Assembly: GCA_023548195.1 (NCBI GenBank)
Contig: JAJHZJ010000028.1
Coordinates: forward strand, 1,258,001-1,322,000
DNA length: 64,000 bases
Reading direction: 5' to 3'
Origin: Bettongia penicillata ogilbyi
Lineage: Eukaryota; Chordata; Mammalia; Diprotodontia; Potoroidae
The notes under the pieces were generated by a model. It was not told the origin of the DNA, made no database searches, and was given only the letters and a program-made list of their open reading frames with translations. The translations under genes and the position numbers were made by a program. The first letter of the stretch is position 1, and each line of letters opens with the position of its first letter. Positions 8,932-20,539 of the stretch are shown here, in pieces.

Positions 8932-9635
8932 AATGTTCATACCCTTTGATGCAACAATACTGTTTTTAGGACTGTGTGCCAAAGAGATCATAAAAATGGG
9001 AAAAGGATCACCACGTACAAAAATATTTATAGCAGCTCTTGTCATGGTGGCTAAAAACCGGAAACTGAGGGGATGCTCATCAACTGAGGAATAGTTGAAC
9101 AAGTTGTGTTATATGACTGTAGTGGAATACTATTGTGCTATAAGAAATGATGAATAGGAGGACTTCAGAAATACCTGGAAAGACTTATGTGAACTGATGC
9201 TGAGTGAAATGAGCAGAACCTGAAGAACATTATGTACAGTAACAGCCCCAGTTTGCAAGGACTGTTTCTAATATACTTAGCCCTTCATAGCAAAGCAAGC
9301 ACCTAAAACATTTCCAAAGAACTCTTGATGAAAAATGCCATTCACATCCAGAGAAAGAACTATAGAGTAAGGATGCAAAATGCAGCAGACTATTTTCTCT
9401 TTTGTTATGTTTTATTTGGTTTGTTTTTTCTCATGGTTTCTCCCATTCATCGGATTGTTTCTGTGCAACATGACTAACGTGAAAATGTGTTTAATAGCAA
9501 TGTATGTGTAGAACCCATATAAGATTATATGCCATCATTGGTAGGGGGGAAAGGAGGAGGAGAAAAATTTAAAGCTTATGAAAGTGATTGCTGAAAACTG
9601 ACAACAAACAAATTAATTATCAAAAAGAAAGGGGC
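8932..9635 (+). mobile_element. L1 3' end (ORF2 C-terminus plus 3' UTR)
   Basis: From 8939 the frame reads IPFDATILFLGLCAKEI, then KIFIAALVMVAKN, the counterparts of IPLLGIYPKDY and MFIAALFTIAKTW near the end of human ORF2p. A VVEYYCAI segment (human MEYYAAI) follows after a stop. The 3' UTR runs to about 9635 and ends in a G-rich then A-rich stretch. It is inactive. It may be the remainder of the L1 that starts at 369, or a separate truncated insertion. Confidence 0.8.
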
Positions 9636-9638
9636 ATA

Positions 9639-10315
9639 TGTTTGTTTCCCCTAAAGGATATTCTCACCCGGCTATAATTCCTGGGACATATCTATCAGAA
9701 GAATCAGAAAATTTACATTGATCAGTATGACAGCAAGGATCCCTGCATACCAAGGAAGGCCTGCTGTACAGGTTCTTAAATCTGCTTTTCTAAAAGGAAA
9801 GCAACTTTTGAGAGGTCAACAATCACTTTAATCAAACACATGTATAATTCACCTAGTTCAGTGGAAAAAGTCAGCACCCTGAACTTCAGAGAAAATACAA
9901 ACAGAGAAATAAAGATCTACAGACAGGACTTCCAACTGTCTGACCATAACCAATACACACATCACTGATCAACAGACAGATCGAACTGTCTGACCATTAT
10001 ATACATACATAGTTACCAGAGAGAGAAGCACCAACATCTAGGTTTTCAAAGGCAGGGGGCTCCTTAGTGGTTACCCAGAGTCTTGTCTGGCCAAACACTT
10101 CAAATGAGTAAGCCCCAAAGTAAAACCTCACCTCAGAGTATTTATATGCTCTTTACAGCCAGAGGGCATCGCAACCCTTGAGAACCAGTGCCTCATTATA
10201 AATTAACAAAAGGTGTGGGTCTTCCCCTAATCAAACTTCCCTTAATGGGCAGACCCATTAATGGGTGGGGAAGAGCTTTAACTCTCATAATTACTATTAC
10301 AACCACTCAGCTCTT
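9639..10315 (-). mobile_element. probable LTR of an old endogenous retrovirus
   Basis: Read on the minus strand, this block has a TATA-like catataaat (complement of about 10137-10146), an attaaa signal near 9830 and a downstream segment ending in gtgagaatatcctttagggg. That arrangement fits a U3-R-U5 and resembles LTRs I recall from marsupials. No coding sequence adjoins it. The ends are approximate and I found no target duplication; it abuts the L1 3' end on the left. The family is unknown. Confidence 0.45.
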
Positions 10316-10371
10316 TTTCTCCTTTGCCTGATACTAGAGATATTCATATTTTAAATCTCTGATAGGTCTCC

Positions 10372-10625
10372 ATTGTTAAATGAATAAAGCCCAAATTTCT
10401 TACTCCAATGTTCAAGACCCTCCAAACTACCAAACACCTCCCAAATGTGGTATTAAACTTGTTTCCTTCATAGTCCCTTCAATCAAACTAGACAATTCAT
10501 CTTCTAAACATGCTCTGTATTTTCCCTCCTTGTTGGCTTTGTTTGCACTCTCCTTTCTCAGGGGAATATTTTTCCTACTCTCTTCCCCCCAAAATCTCGG
10601 ACCATTAAAAACCTATTCATTTTTC
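10372..10625 (+). mobile_element. L2 LINE 3' fragment
   Basis: ataaagcccaaatttcttac, caagaccctccaaa and the later ctattcat-type segment follow the order of the L2 3' coding region and 3' UTR (ataaagtccaaacttctta, caagaccctccacaatct). It is ancient and short. Confidence 0.5.
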
Positions 10626-11977
10626 TAGATCCTGAAAAATGTCAGCTCAGTTAAGATGATTTCTCCACTGAGGAATTTTAGGGTACAACTGACTATTCTC
10701 CCTAACAAGTAACTGTATCTTAAAGCAATAGACAGTAAGATAATTGGTTGACCAATGATTAAAGAAACAGCTCCCAATAACAAACTAGTAGCCTCCAGGG
10801 AAATCTGTCTTTTCATCTGAATTTTCTGTTTAATAAGGGCAATCTCTGTCAGAGGCCTGCCATGTACTCAGAAAGGCTGTGTAATTTTCTATTTAATTCC
10901 TCATAGGTGTTTCATGTTCCCAAGGCTATTACAGGAGGGAGTCTTTCATACACAATTCTAAGAGTTTAAGGTCTCTTCCAGCTCTAAAATATCATGATGC
11001 TTTGCTATGACTATTTGATCCCAAGAATCTTTGAATTCTCATAAGTTCCTGACAAGTGATTACTGCTCACCCTTTCTTCTCTGTCTCCACTTAATGAAAT
11101 CATGAAGTCTTTCCTATTCCTGGATACTTAACCCTCAGTTTCCCTACCTTGAAAAGAGACTGTAACATGAGTCTCAAAGCACTAATATCTGATCATAAGA
11201 TTATGGAAATTATATCTAGAAAGGAGAAACCTTAGAATACCTAAAATCCAACTGCTTCATTAGGGTTCCAGTTACCAATGGAAATGGGCTAGGTAGTGGA
11301 AGTTGTTAATACAAATGACGGGACTCCAATGAAAGAAACTTCCTCAGGGTTGGGGAGTGTTTTTATTTTACAGATAAGTAAAACAGTATAGATCTGAAAT
11401 AGAAGGTAAATCATCCTAAGCATTAGACATGCATCTTGTGGGAATTTATAGCAGTCCAAAGTCAATAGGTGGGAGGATATAGAGGTAGAAGTCCAGAATA
11501 GCTTGATAAAGTCAGAGAAAAACATTATTCAGGCAGCAACACTAGGAATCTATGAAGTGATAGTTTATTTTATGCAGTGTGTCTGCCCAAGACTTCATTC
11601 TTTTATGTTAACACGGTTCTAAACATACTATCTCCTTCTTCTGCTATGTTGGCATTACTGTTAGCCCAGACTGCTTCTTACCCCCATTTCCCTGTTTGAA
11701 AAGAGTAGAAGTGAAAGCAGAGCCTTGAAACCTGGCCAGTCGTTGGGCATGTATTTTAGGGCAAGGTGAGAATTTGTCCTATATGAGAAAGCAAAATATA
11801 GAGAGTGCCTTAAAGTTAGCTTTTTTTCTGATACATTCTTCAGAACTTCAGTGTTTTATTACATCTGCTTATATTTCCCTTGTCATATTGGTGAAACAGA
11901 AATATTTTGAATAATGTATTTTTCCTACCCATTCCCAATTAGCAGTAGTGGAAAAAGAGTTTAGAAGATGGCAGCCT
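10626..11977. other. unassigned intergenic sequence with SINE traces
   Basis: I see no gene. Short MIR/CORE-SINE-like traces occur near 10945-11000 (ctcttccagctctaaaatat) and 11195-11260. The rest is unassigned. Confidence 0.4.
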
Positions 11978-12150
11978 AAAGTACTGCACAGAATACTGGA
12001 TGTGAAATCAGAATGGCATGGCTTCAAACCCTGCCTTCAACACCTAATAGTTTTGTGACCTTGGACAGATCATTTCATCTTTTGTGTCTCACTTTCCTCA
12101 TAAGCAAAATAAGAAGGTTTGATTCAATGGTCTCTAAGTCTTGTTTGGGA
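11978..12150 (+). mobile_element. CORE-SINE fossil
   Basis: gttttgtgaccttggacagatcatttc, then a cctcataagcaaaataaga segment and ttcaatggtctctaag, follow the plus-strand order of MIR/Mar1-type SINEs (tgtgaccttgggcaagtcac, cctcatctgtaaaatga, ctctaag). Diverged. Confidence 0.55.
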
Positions 12151-13459
12151 GCTTATAGTTCAGGAAACTCTTTGGTCATTAACAGTTTTAAGTTGCATAT
12201 TTATGGAATCAGACTTATCTTGATCAAGGCAGTGCCTATTTATGAAGTCATTAGACAACCCCACTGATTAGAGGGATAAGGGTGATATCCTCATGGAGGC
12301 AGAGGGACAGGAGGGGAAAAAAACATACATAGAAATAGCTGGGCAAATTGGCACCAGAGCATTTATTGGGTATTAAGATCCAAAGCTTAAGAAGAGCAAG
12401 ATGACCTGTTGCTGAGTGGAGATTGAAGATCAAGTGAAGTCCTTCTGAGATCTGGAAGCCAATATGTGGAGATTGTCAGTCTTAACTGTTTGTCTGACTC
12501 AGCTAAACACCCTAAAACTTTTCTATATTGTGATTGCTTACATTTCTTGTCCCTATCATGGTGTACTCATGGGTAGGATCCACTAAGCATCCTTGGGTTT
12601 CATTTTTCCCCACTGGCACATAGATTGGGCATGGCCTGAAAGTGACAGCAGGGCAAATATGTAGCAGGGTATCATGGAAATGAATGGAAGAAAGAGTCTT
12701 AAACAAAAAAGAAGAAAGATATGTGAGACTCAGTAGAGGTCAAGGAGAATGAAGATAGAGGTAAAACCATGGAAATCACTGATCGTATGACGGCATTTTT
12801 CATGTCAAATCAATAGGAGCCACTAAGAAGGAATGGGGAGGCTAGGGAAATTAGGGAGAAAGGTTAACTTGATACATGACAAAGCAAATCCATATAATCT
12901 ATATAAAAAGGAATCAGCAATCCTCATATGAGTAAATGTTAAAATGATACAGAAAACCTAAGGACATCTCCATACTGTAACTGACAGAAATCTTTTCAGT
13001 AACAGAAACAGCATCACTGAGAAAGAGTACTGATTTCCATCAATATTTGCCCACATATCTCACAGCAGAAAGAATATGAGAGACTTATGATAAGTAAAAA
13101 TTAATCCAGTTCCCAATAAAATGAAAATGTCATAAGCCCAGAGAACATTCATGAGTGGGATTTTGTTCAGGGTCCCTAAATTTAATGAACTGAAATTAAG
13201 TATCCTACCATACCACAGTTTGAAAATAAAAGATTTTATTTTAATGAGATATTTTTTATTTTACTTAATAACAAAGAAGGTACATAACTTCTTTAACTTA
13301 GTTATTCATCAGAAAATCAAGTTCTGGCTCTTTGCTATAAAGATCAGGTTTTAAATGGAATGGGGATTGGAAAGGAAAGAAATTAAGTAAGTACTGCCTA
13401 AACTGTAACCATATCCCTTCGCCTACCCCCCAAGGTTATCCCTGTACTTCAACTTCAGA
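12151..13459. other. unassigned intergenic sequence
   Basis: No gene, RNA or repeat that I can support. Open frames are all under 70 codons and have no recognisable motif. Confidence 0.4.
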
Positions 13460-13790
13460 ATCACCAAATTTAAAACTTGGAATGAAGCTTAGTTAAGCCA
13501 TCACATTCAACCACGCTTGAAAGGAATCCCTGCTATGATGTAATAGACAAGTGGTCATTCGCTTTGCTTGTCGGACTCCCAAATGGGAAATGTAACCGTC
13601 TCTTGAGGCAGCCCACTCCATATTTGCTCAGCTCTAATTATTAGGAAGTTTTGTTCTTATTTTATTTTGTTATTCCGGACATCAAACCTAAATTTGCTTC
13701 TTTGAACTTCCACACATTTCTCCTGGTTTTATCCTCAAGGGCCAAGTAGAACCATGGAAGCAATCTGATCTCATATGAAAGTCATTAAAA
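13460..13790. repeat. ancient interspersed repeat, first part
   Basis: Related to 49170-49905: both carry a caagtggtcattc or ctgcttgaaggc type segment, a taggaagtttt segment and a following tcaaacctaaatttgc or ccaagcctaaaattcc segment. This matches an amniote repeat I remember as CR1/L3-like; the family name is uncertain. Confidence 0.4.
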
Positions 13791-13992
13791 TACGTATGTA
13801 TTTAAATATTTTATATATGTGTGTGCATGTATGTGTGTGTGAATATATACATATATAATATGGATTCAAATTCTGTTTCAGATACTTTGTAGCTATGTGG
13901 GCTAATATGTATGCACATATATACTAATGTGTATATGTGTTTGTGTATATGCATGTATATGTATGTATACATGTGTGGAGATATGATATGAT
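13791..13992. repeat. degenerate (TATG)/(TG) microsatellite
   Basis: Tracts of tatgtgtgtg and atatgtatgtatac separated by about 50 bases of ordinary sequence. Confidence 0.75.
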
Positions 13993-14204
13993 ATGACATA
14001 TGATAGATTTGGAGCTGGAAGGGACATCAAAGGCCATCCAATACCTCAAGTTCCTCATTTTATAGATGAGTAATTAAGGAACAGAGGAGTTAATTGAATT
14101 GACCATCATTAAAAAACTAAAAAATATTTGAGACAAGATTTTAAATCAGGCATTTTTACTCCAAACTAGTGTCCCATTCACTATGATGTGCTGACTCTCA
14201 ACTT
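13993..14204 (-). mobile_element. MIR/THER-type CORE-SINE, minus strand
   Basis: tttggagctggaagggac, then cctcattttatagatgag, gaacagaggagttaa and a late cccattcactatgatgtgctg follow the complement of the MIR-type body in order. Confidence 0.6.
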
Positions 14205-14395
14205 GAAAACGGCCTTTAGCTTCAAATTCCTCCAACCATTTCTCATATATTACAGACTTAAAGTCTTTGTCAATCGTGGTTGCCTTGCCCTGAAAACTCT
14301 TCAGTTTCTTGTTAATTAAAGTCCAAACAGAACATAATACTATACTCCAAATGTGGTATGAATGGGCAAGAAGTACTTTTTTTTTTTTTAAATAA
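14205..14395. repeat. ancient interspersed repeat, second part
   Basis: Continues the repeat at 13460-13790 after a microsatellite and SINE insertion: ccagacataat-type and ctccaaatgtggtatga segments match the order in the 49170-49905 copy (agacaagactctag, accaaaccagaatgtagt) and the amniote consensus I remember. Confidence 0.35.
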
Positions 14396-14464
14396 CTGAA
14401 CCTGTGGTTTCATCAATGTAGGGAGTTTCCAGTGAGGAACTTCCTCTATCAATGAAAATCAAAT

Positions 14465-14625
14465 CAACTCCACAATTTATATTCTTGGAGAGGGCCCTGG
14501 GTCATAGAGAGGTTTATTGACTTGTCCATGTCACAGACAACTGGTGTCAAAGGCAGGATTTGTATCTCCATTCTTCCAAGACCAATTCTCAATCCAGTGA
14601 GCCACATTGTCTCTTAGAGATGGCT
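14465..14625 (-). mobile_element. CORE-SINE fragment, minus strand
   Basis: ttgacttgtccatgtcacag, then ggtgtcaaaggcaggattt and a final gtgagccacattgtctct give the standard minus-strand order of the tRNA-derived head and body. Confidence 0.6.
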
Positions 14626-14692
14626 AAATTTTATTCTTCCACATACCACAAATACTGAGAAAAATCTAAATCCCAGCAAATTAACTTCATTC

Positions 14693-14940
14693 ATCATAGG
14701 CTGATAGGTGGTACAGTAGGAAAAGAACCAGGCCTAGAGTCAGGGAGATGTCAGTTCAAAGGTGAGATCAGATAATTTCTAGTTGTGTGACCCTGGGCAA
14801 GCCACTGAATCTCTTTTTGCTACAGTTTCCTCATCTGTAAAATAGGAATAATTTGTGAGGATCAAATGAGATAGTCATTGTAAAACAATTAGCATAGTGC
14901 CTAACATGTAATAAGTGGTATATAAATAGCTATTATTATC
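14693..14940 (+). mobile_element. CORE-SINE (Mar1-like), near complete
   Basis: tRNA-derived head (ggtggtacagtagg...agagtcagggagat), then tgtgaccctgggcaagccac, ctcatctgtaaaatagg, gaggatcaaatgaga and a tail of tattattatcat. The complete order makes this one of the best SINE copies in the window. Confidence 0.75.
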
Positions 14941-15024
14941 ATAATTATAATTTTCATACTCTTAGAGAAAGGATAGAGGGTATAACTATAGCCATCATAA
15001 CAAAAAAGGTAACCTCACCTTCAG

Positions 15025-15235
15025 GGGAGGCAGCATGCTAAAACGGAAAGATAACTGTATTGCAGGGATGTGGGGGGGCAGGTCAAAAGATCTGAATTTA
15101 AATCCACTCTCTGCAACTTACTACCTGTGTCACCTTGGGGAATCATTTCCCTCCACTTAAGTTTATCTTATCTGTAAAATAAGGAAGTTGTATTCAAGAG
15201 TCTCTGAGCTCCTTTATACCTTTAGAACAATATAC
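15025..15235 (+). mobile_element. CORE-SINE fossil with MIR-like tail
   Basis: Head gaggcagcatgctaaaacgg, body ttactacctgtgtcaccttgg, cttatctgtaaaataagga and tail gagtctctgagctcc. Confidence 0.6.
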
Positions 15236-15854
15236 CATATAACAATGGCATACTAAATGCCATGTCATGGATACCTACCTTAGTGGAATACTAACACTCC
15301 AATTTCATATCTGTTTCCCTGAGAAAAGAGCAAGTCAGGAGGGTGGGAGGGAAGTCAAGAAAATAGAATCTATTTAATTTGTAGAATGTGTTAAAGAAAA
15401 CCTTAACTGTCCAGGGTCTAGAAAACCAGCCAACAAGTTCAACTCATGAACCAGGACACCCACCAGGAAGTGGTTTTCAAAGTCGAGGCTCTTGGCAGGG
15501 CCTTTTGACAACCTATTCAAAGATCACTTGGAAACTATAGTGGGCAGAGTACACTAAAATGATTGGTGGAGTAGAGGAAGTACTTCCTTCTCTGACATAA
15601 TTGGAGAATTCTGAAAGATTAGGGACAGCACAAGCATTCTCATTAAGTGTGTTAGGGATAAACTCAACTTTCTTGATACAGATTAACACTAACAGAGATA
15701 TAGCCACAGCTATTTGTTCAGTAATGAAAAGACCTTTCATAAAGGAAGTGTTTTATTCTGAAGGAATTAATCAGATCATCTTACAAAGGCTATGGTGCCC
15801 ATGTCAACCACTTTGCCTCTATGGTAACTTTAATCAGGGAGTGATAAGAGCAAA
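15236..15854. other. unassigned sequence
   Basis: No repeat or gene recognised. Two overlapping short open frames on opposite strands around 15513-15879 have no family motif. Confidence 0.4.
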
Positions 15855-16010
15855 GACTAAGGAGTGCTACCTCTCATGATTACCACATGTGTGAACTTGG
15901 GTAAATCACTTAACCTCCACAGACCTCAATTTCTTCATCCTTAATAGGAAAATGGATAGATTGGAGAGCCTTTGAGGTCCCTCTGTGTATAGATTTATAA
16001 TTATATGAAC
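15855..16010 (+). mobile_element. CORE-SINE fragment
   Basis: gtgtgaacttgggtaaatcac, ctcaatttcttcatcc and gcctttgaggtccctc follow the SINE body and tail order on the plus strand. Confidence 0.55.
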
Positions 16011-16084
16011 CAAAGACTATTAGCCACAGTAATAATAATTAGTGTCTATTTAAGCTTTAAATATACAAGATATGTTCACAGTAG

Positions 16085-16215
16085 CAACACTGTGTTGTCT
16101 TTTACAGAGGAGGAAACTGAGGCACAGAGAGTTTAATTTGCTTGCCCCTGGTTACATAGATAATGTTTTAGGGCTGGGAGTCAAATTCAGGTCTTAATCT
16201 TGTTTTTTCCTCCAT
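16085..16215 (-). mobile_element. MIR-type SINE, minus strand
   Basis: cagaggaggaaactgaggca, cagagagtttaatttgcttg and ggagtcaaattcaggtctt are the complement of the MIR core region. Confidence 0.65.
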
Positions 16216-16324
16216 ATGAGCTGGAATGAACTTCATCTCATCTAATCAACTGATTTTAGAGAAGAATAAATTAAGATACAGAACAGTGACTTCTCCAATA
16301 ACACAGTGACACTTAGTAATGTCA

Positions 16325-16590
16325 GTTAGGCAGTACAATGTAGTATATTGCAGCTGCTATCAGGAAGACGAGTACAAACCTGGCTTCATATACTTACTTG
16401 CCATGTGACCCTGGGCAAGTTACTTAACTTCTTGGGATCTCAATTTCCTCATCTTGTAAAGTGGAGAAAATAATAGCACCTACCTCACAGGCTTACTCTG
16501 TAGGTCAAATGAGCTAGCATATGAAAAGCACTTTGCAAACCTTGATGTGCTATATATGTACTAGGTATTATTATCATCGTCATCATTATT
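16325..16590 (+). mobile_element. CORE-SINE (Mar1-like), near complete
   Basis: catgtgaccctgggcaagtt, ctcaatttcctcatcttgta, aataatagcacctacctcac, gtaggtcaaatgagc and aagcactttgcaaacc follow the plus-strand consensus in full, ending in a tattattatcat tail. Confidence 0.78.
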
Positions 16591-16682
16591 AGATATTTAT
16601 ATTTTTTAGAGCAGAGACCATAAGGTGTTTTTTTTGCTCTATCACACCAATTTCTTTTTTATTCCATAAGTGATAAATATAT

Positions 16683-16940
16683 CTAAATCTTGCCTGTCCT
16701 GTACTTTTCAATCAATTGTGTGACTGTGAAGATATGATCTGCTATAGAAAAATATATGTGAAAGTTTACCTGCTCCTTTCTCAGATTTTCATCAAGGATA
16801 CTTTCAATATGTGAGTAAACCATTTTCATAGATTTCATTGATATAAGAAAGTAGATCGATAGCTCAGTAGTTATTAATACCCTTTTATTGACATTTATGG
16901 GAAATAACAACTTGTGAACTTCATTTGGTACTTCTCTCAT
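16683..16940 (-). pseudogene. RTE reverse transcriptase fragment
   Basis: An 85-codon open piece of the RTE. Residues 48-53 (ILDENL) and 68-79 (DHIFTVTQLIEK) match a well-conserved stretch of the RTE fingers/palm. The lower edge (about 16625) loses similarity just where the first catalytic aspartate region should begin. Confidence 0.75.
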
Positions 16941-17125
16941 TTTAAGACAGTTTAAAAATCAGTCCTTAAATGCTTTCAAAATTGTATTACCACCAGAAGA
17001 GATTTCTTCTGCATACACTTGATATGGTTCTATGGTCCTTCTAGTTTTTTCTCTTTTAATGTCATTTGTACGCATCAGTGACTGACAAGTTAGATTCAAA
17101 TTAAGTGGTTCCATTATCATTAATG

Positions 17126-17137
17126 ATGAAAATTATA
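17126..17137. repeat. target duplication of the inserted L1 3' end, left
   Basis: atgaaaattata, repeated exactly at 17701-17712 on the other side of the L1 fragment. Confidence 0.65.
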
Positions 17138-17700
17138 ATTTATTTATTTATTATGCGAGTACTATTGCGCCATAAGAAATGATGAACAAGAAGACTTCAG
17201 GGAGGCCTGGAAGGACTTATATGATCTGATGCTGAGCGAAAGTTGAAGAACCAGGAGAACTTTGTGCACAGCAACGACCACAGTGTGCGAGAGATTTTTC
17301 TGGTAGACTTGGAACTTCGTAATAACGTAAGAACTTACTGAAAAAAAAAAAATCCCAATGGTGGTTTTCTAAGGCAAAATGCCTTCCACACTCAGAGAAA
17401 GAAATATGGAAGTCATTTGCAGAATGTAGCAGATCATGTTTGTGTATGTGTGTGTTTTAGTGTATTTATGTTTTGATTTGTTATATGATTTCTTCCATTT
17501 ATTTTAGTTCAACTACATAGCATGACTATAGTGAAAATGTGCTCAATAGGAAAGTATATGTAGAACCTATACAGAATTGTATGCTGTCACAGGGAGGGAG
17601 GGAGGTAGCGGGGGGAAGGTGGGGGGCGGATAAAATCTTAATTTTAAGGAAGTGATTGTAGAACATTAAAAAAAATAATAAAATAAAATTTTAAAACATA
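17138..17700 (+). mobile_element. 5'-truncated L1 inserted in the RTE
   Basis: L1 3' end on the plus strand: tactattgcgccataagaaatgatgaac (ORF2 C-terminus, compare 9127-9152), gatgctgagcgaa, gagaactttgtgcaca, then a G-rich stretch and an A-rich tail (17668-17697). Exact 12-bp repeats flank it. About 15 bases of attt repeat lie between the left duplication and the L1 start. It inserted after the RTE was in place. Confidence 0.8.
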
Positions 17701-19170
17701 ATGAAAATTATAGTAAGATTATAGGAATGCTATCTGTTCCATTATTGATCTATTCGCCGTCTTCTTTCCAATTTCACCTGTAAATGCTTTGAATTAGTTG
17801 GGTCTCACAGCAAACTTTCTGCAAATTCACTTCCCCCTCCTTTACTACATTATAAAATGATGCTAACACTCTCCTACCATCATCATCCATAACACTTCAC
17901 AGATGAGCTTATATTCTAAACTGATGAGGCCACCGGCTATTGCGTCTGTTCATTCGACAAGGAGATTAGGTTTTTGCTGGCTGAAGCAGTTTCTAAGTTC
18001 CTTTGGCCTTCCAGTGATTGTGTTTCATCAATTAAACTCCTCTAGGTGATAATGGGAGTGTGATTTTTTTGTCCTTTATCCACTTCCCATTTGTCAGTAT
18101 CAACAGCTCATTTTACTGGGTCACATTTGAGCTGCTGTAATTGCATAAAATGACTTCTCTTTATCCTTTCTCCTAGTTTCATTTTATGTATCTAATCTGA
18201 CTAACCCTGTGTGTGAAGACACACAGATGCCTGATTCAGAAATGACTCCCATATCAGTAACCAGATATTTCCTATCCTTTAAGACATAGTCAACTTCACA
18301 TTTTGTGAAATTATACAGGAACTACATTATTCTATACTTTCCAATTCTCTTCTTGAAGAAATCATTCATGATAAATAAGCATGAATTTTCTTAGATGTCT
18401 AGAAAAGTTTTGATCTCTTTCATTCTTAATCCTGTAGCATCTTTTGAAACTTTTTCACTCCCCTGCCCTATTCTTCTTTTACTAGTGATCTTATCTGAGT
18501 AGCAGTGCGTATGTTGACTTGGAGTCCCACATAAAATTATTCTACCTCTTGATCTACTGCAATAAAATTTGATGCATAAATTAGAATTGTTTTTATGATG
18601 GTCTTTTTCTCCTTAAGTTCTCTTTGAACGCTGTGTGCTGAGATAATCAAGTTCCCTCATTAACTGATGTTTCCTGCTGCATATGGGCATGTAGTGAAAC
18701 TAACTCCCCCAACCCTTGTTATTTTCATTTTAAAGGAAAGTAAGTCAGTAATCTTTCCATTTAGCTCACACTACCTTATGTTCTCTGATATCATTTATGG
18801 ATAGCATATCAATATTGATATGGTTTAGTTCTTCCAGTAGTCTGCCAATTAGATCATTGTATAAGGATCACACTTTCAAAGTTCAAATAGGTGGCTGAAA
18901 ATTTGCCAAATTCTTAGCACTCACTACTAACTGTTCTACTGCTTCGCAACTAGAAACAAGAGGACTAAGGACCATTTTGATTTTTTTTATTTGTTTCATG
19001 GTCTGCCATTACCAAATAATTCATTCCTTAATGAGCTACAGATGTTGATTGTCTCTGGGCTTAGCTAAGCTTCTCCTCTGAGAGTTACATAATCATTTGC
19101 CAAGACCATACATGAAGTCTTGCCAGCTTTGTAGAACTTTGTTGTTCTGGCCTTGAGAGCCTTTTAAGAA

Positions 19171-20084
19171 AATATTTAAATATAAAGAACCAAAAAAAAA
19201 TCATACAAAGATACAATAATCAAAATCTATGTAATAGGATAGTTTCTTTTTTAGACAGTTAGGTGAGATGAAACAATTGTGTCACCTTCCCTCATCTTTA
19301 CAGGTTATTATTATCACCATTTTATAGATAAAGGGTAAAAGAGACCAAAGGTTTTTTTAAACTTCTTAGAAACTTCGTGCTTATTTATCACCAATAAAAA
19401 GTGATGCTAGCATTTATTAAGACCTTACTATCTGCTAGGTAGTGTGCTAAGTTCTTGGAATGCAAACAGATAAAAAGACAGTCCTTACTCTCTTACATTT
19501 TAAAGAGGGAAGCTTACTTTCTAATAGAGGGAAGATTACCCATATTAAAAAAGTTGAAAGGTTTTGAAAAGTGGGGGAGCAAAAGGAATGGGAGAGGAGA
19601 AGGTCCCCAGGAAGTGGCATGGTAGAGAAGTCTGGAGAGTCAAAAGCAAAGCCAAGGCAAGGCTGAAGGAATGAGCATGTCTGACCCTGTCACTTACTCA
19701 AAATGGAGGTTCTCGGATGAACTCACCATTGAGTGGAAGGTGCCACGGAAGTGAAAGGATCTTCTAGGGTGAGAAGGCCACAGGGAAAAGCCATCATCAG
19801 AATGAGAAGATGACTGGGAAATAGTGGAGAAATTTAAAGTCAGATGTGGAGTGAGGAGAGAAGAAAAAAAATTAAGGTTTCAAAATTAGTATCTCTGTTC
19901 TGTGACAATAGCCCTTCATTTCTGATAATATTTGGTGTCATCTAGAGCTTGAATGGTGAATTCTGAGGAATTATAATAACCAGGGAGAATAGACACCAAA
20001 ATCTACTTACATCCTGGTAGAGAAGCAGAACACTACAGAAGAATGTTGCAGACATCAACAAACAATGGTCGTCTCAAAATGGTT
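19171..20084. other. mostly unassigned; short old-repeat trace
   Basis: 19395-19560 (catttattaagaccttactatctgctagg...) matches the start of the ancient repeat seen at 32375 and 59870. The rest, including a purine-rich stretch at 19560-19870, is unassigned. No gene. Confidence 0.45.
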
Positions 20085-20495
20085 GCTGTTTATCTGATTT
20101 CCTTGGTCATTGCTTTTCCTCCCCTGACAACACTCTCCCTCCTAATTCTGGACCTTTTTACTAACTTTCCCCTATACCTGGGATGCTTTCTCTCCTTGTT
20201 TCTTTCTTCTCCTTTCCTTAAAGATTCAGTTTCAAACCTATCTTCTCTGCAAGAAGTGTTTCCAGCCTCATAACCTTCCTTCCCACCACATACTACTGGT
20301 GCTTTCCATCTAAGATTACCTCAGATTTGTCTTTTGTGATTTTGTACAAACAGGTTTGTTTGGTTTTTTGTATATTGTCTTCCCCATTACAATGTGAGCT
20401 TCTAGAGGGCTGGGACTTTTGGTTTTTGCCCTCATTTGTTTCCCTTGCTGTTTAGCACCAAGCTCTTAGTAAATGTCTACCAACTTGACTTCATT
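20085..20495 (+). mobile_element. L2 LINE 3' end
   Basis: cctgggatgctttctctcc, agattcagtttcaaacctat, ctgcaagaagtgtttccag, then ttgtcttccccattacaatgtgagcttc, agagggctgggac and agcaccaagctcttagtaaatg. This is the L2 3' coding region and UTR in order. Confidence 0.72.
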
Positions 20496-20539
20496 TATCA
20501 CCAATTCTCTATGAACATCATGCCCACCCAGGATAAGCT

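Larger units (their letters stand above)
16600..19170 (-). mobile_element. RTE-clade LINE, endonuclease and partial RT
   Basis: An RTE (BovB-like) LINE on the minus strand, interrupted by an L1 fragment at 17138-17700. Endonuclease remnant at about 18784-18825 reads INIDMLSINDIREHK, matching the INIDVLGISEIRKHK region of RTE proteins, which holds a catalytic glutamate; AKWKDY and NKGWG pieces follow. Past the insertion the frame gives a YAEEISSGGNTILKAFKD segment (about 17030-16950) and then ILDENL and DHIFTVTQLIEK (16799-16704), the RTE reverse-transcriptase N-terminus. The catalytic YADD region and all downstream sequence are absent. Stops and shifts show it is dead. Confidence 0.75.

Noticed and set aside
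7533..10315. Possible provirus between the two LTR-like blocks
   Set aside because: The LTRs face opposite ways, differ in sequence and have L1/HAL1 sequence between them, not gag, pol or env.
14693..16590. tRNA-like heads of SINEs considered as tRNA genes
   Set aside because: They continue into the CORE-SINE body and lack an intact cloverleaf; no true tRNA gene was seen in the window.
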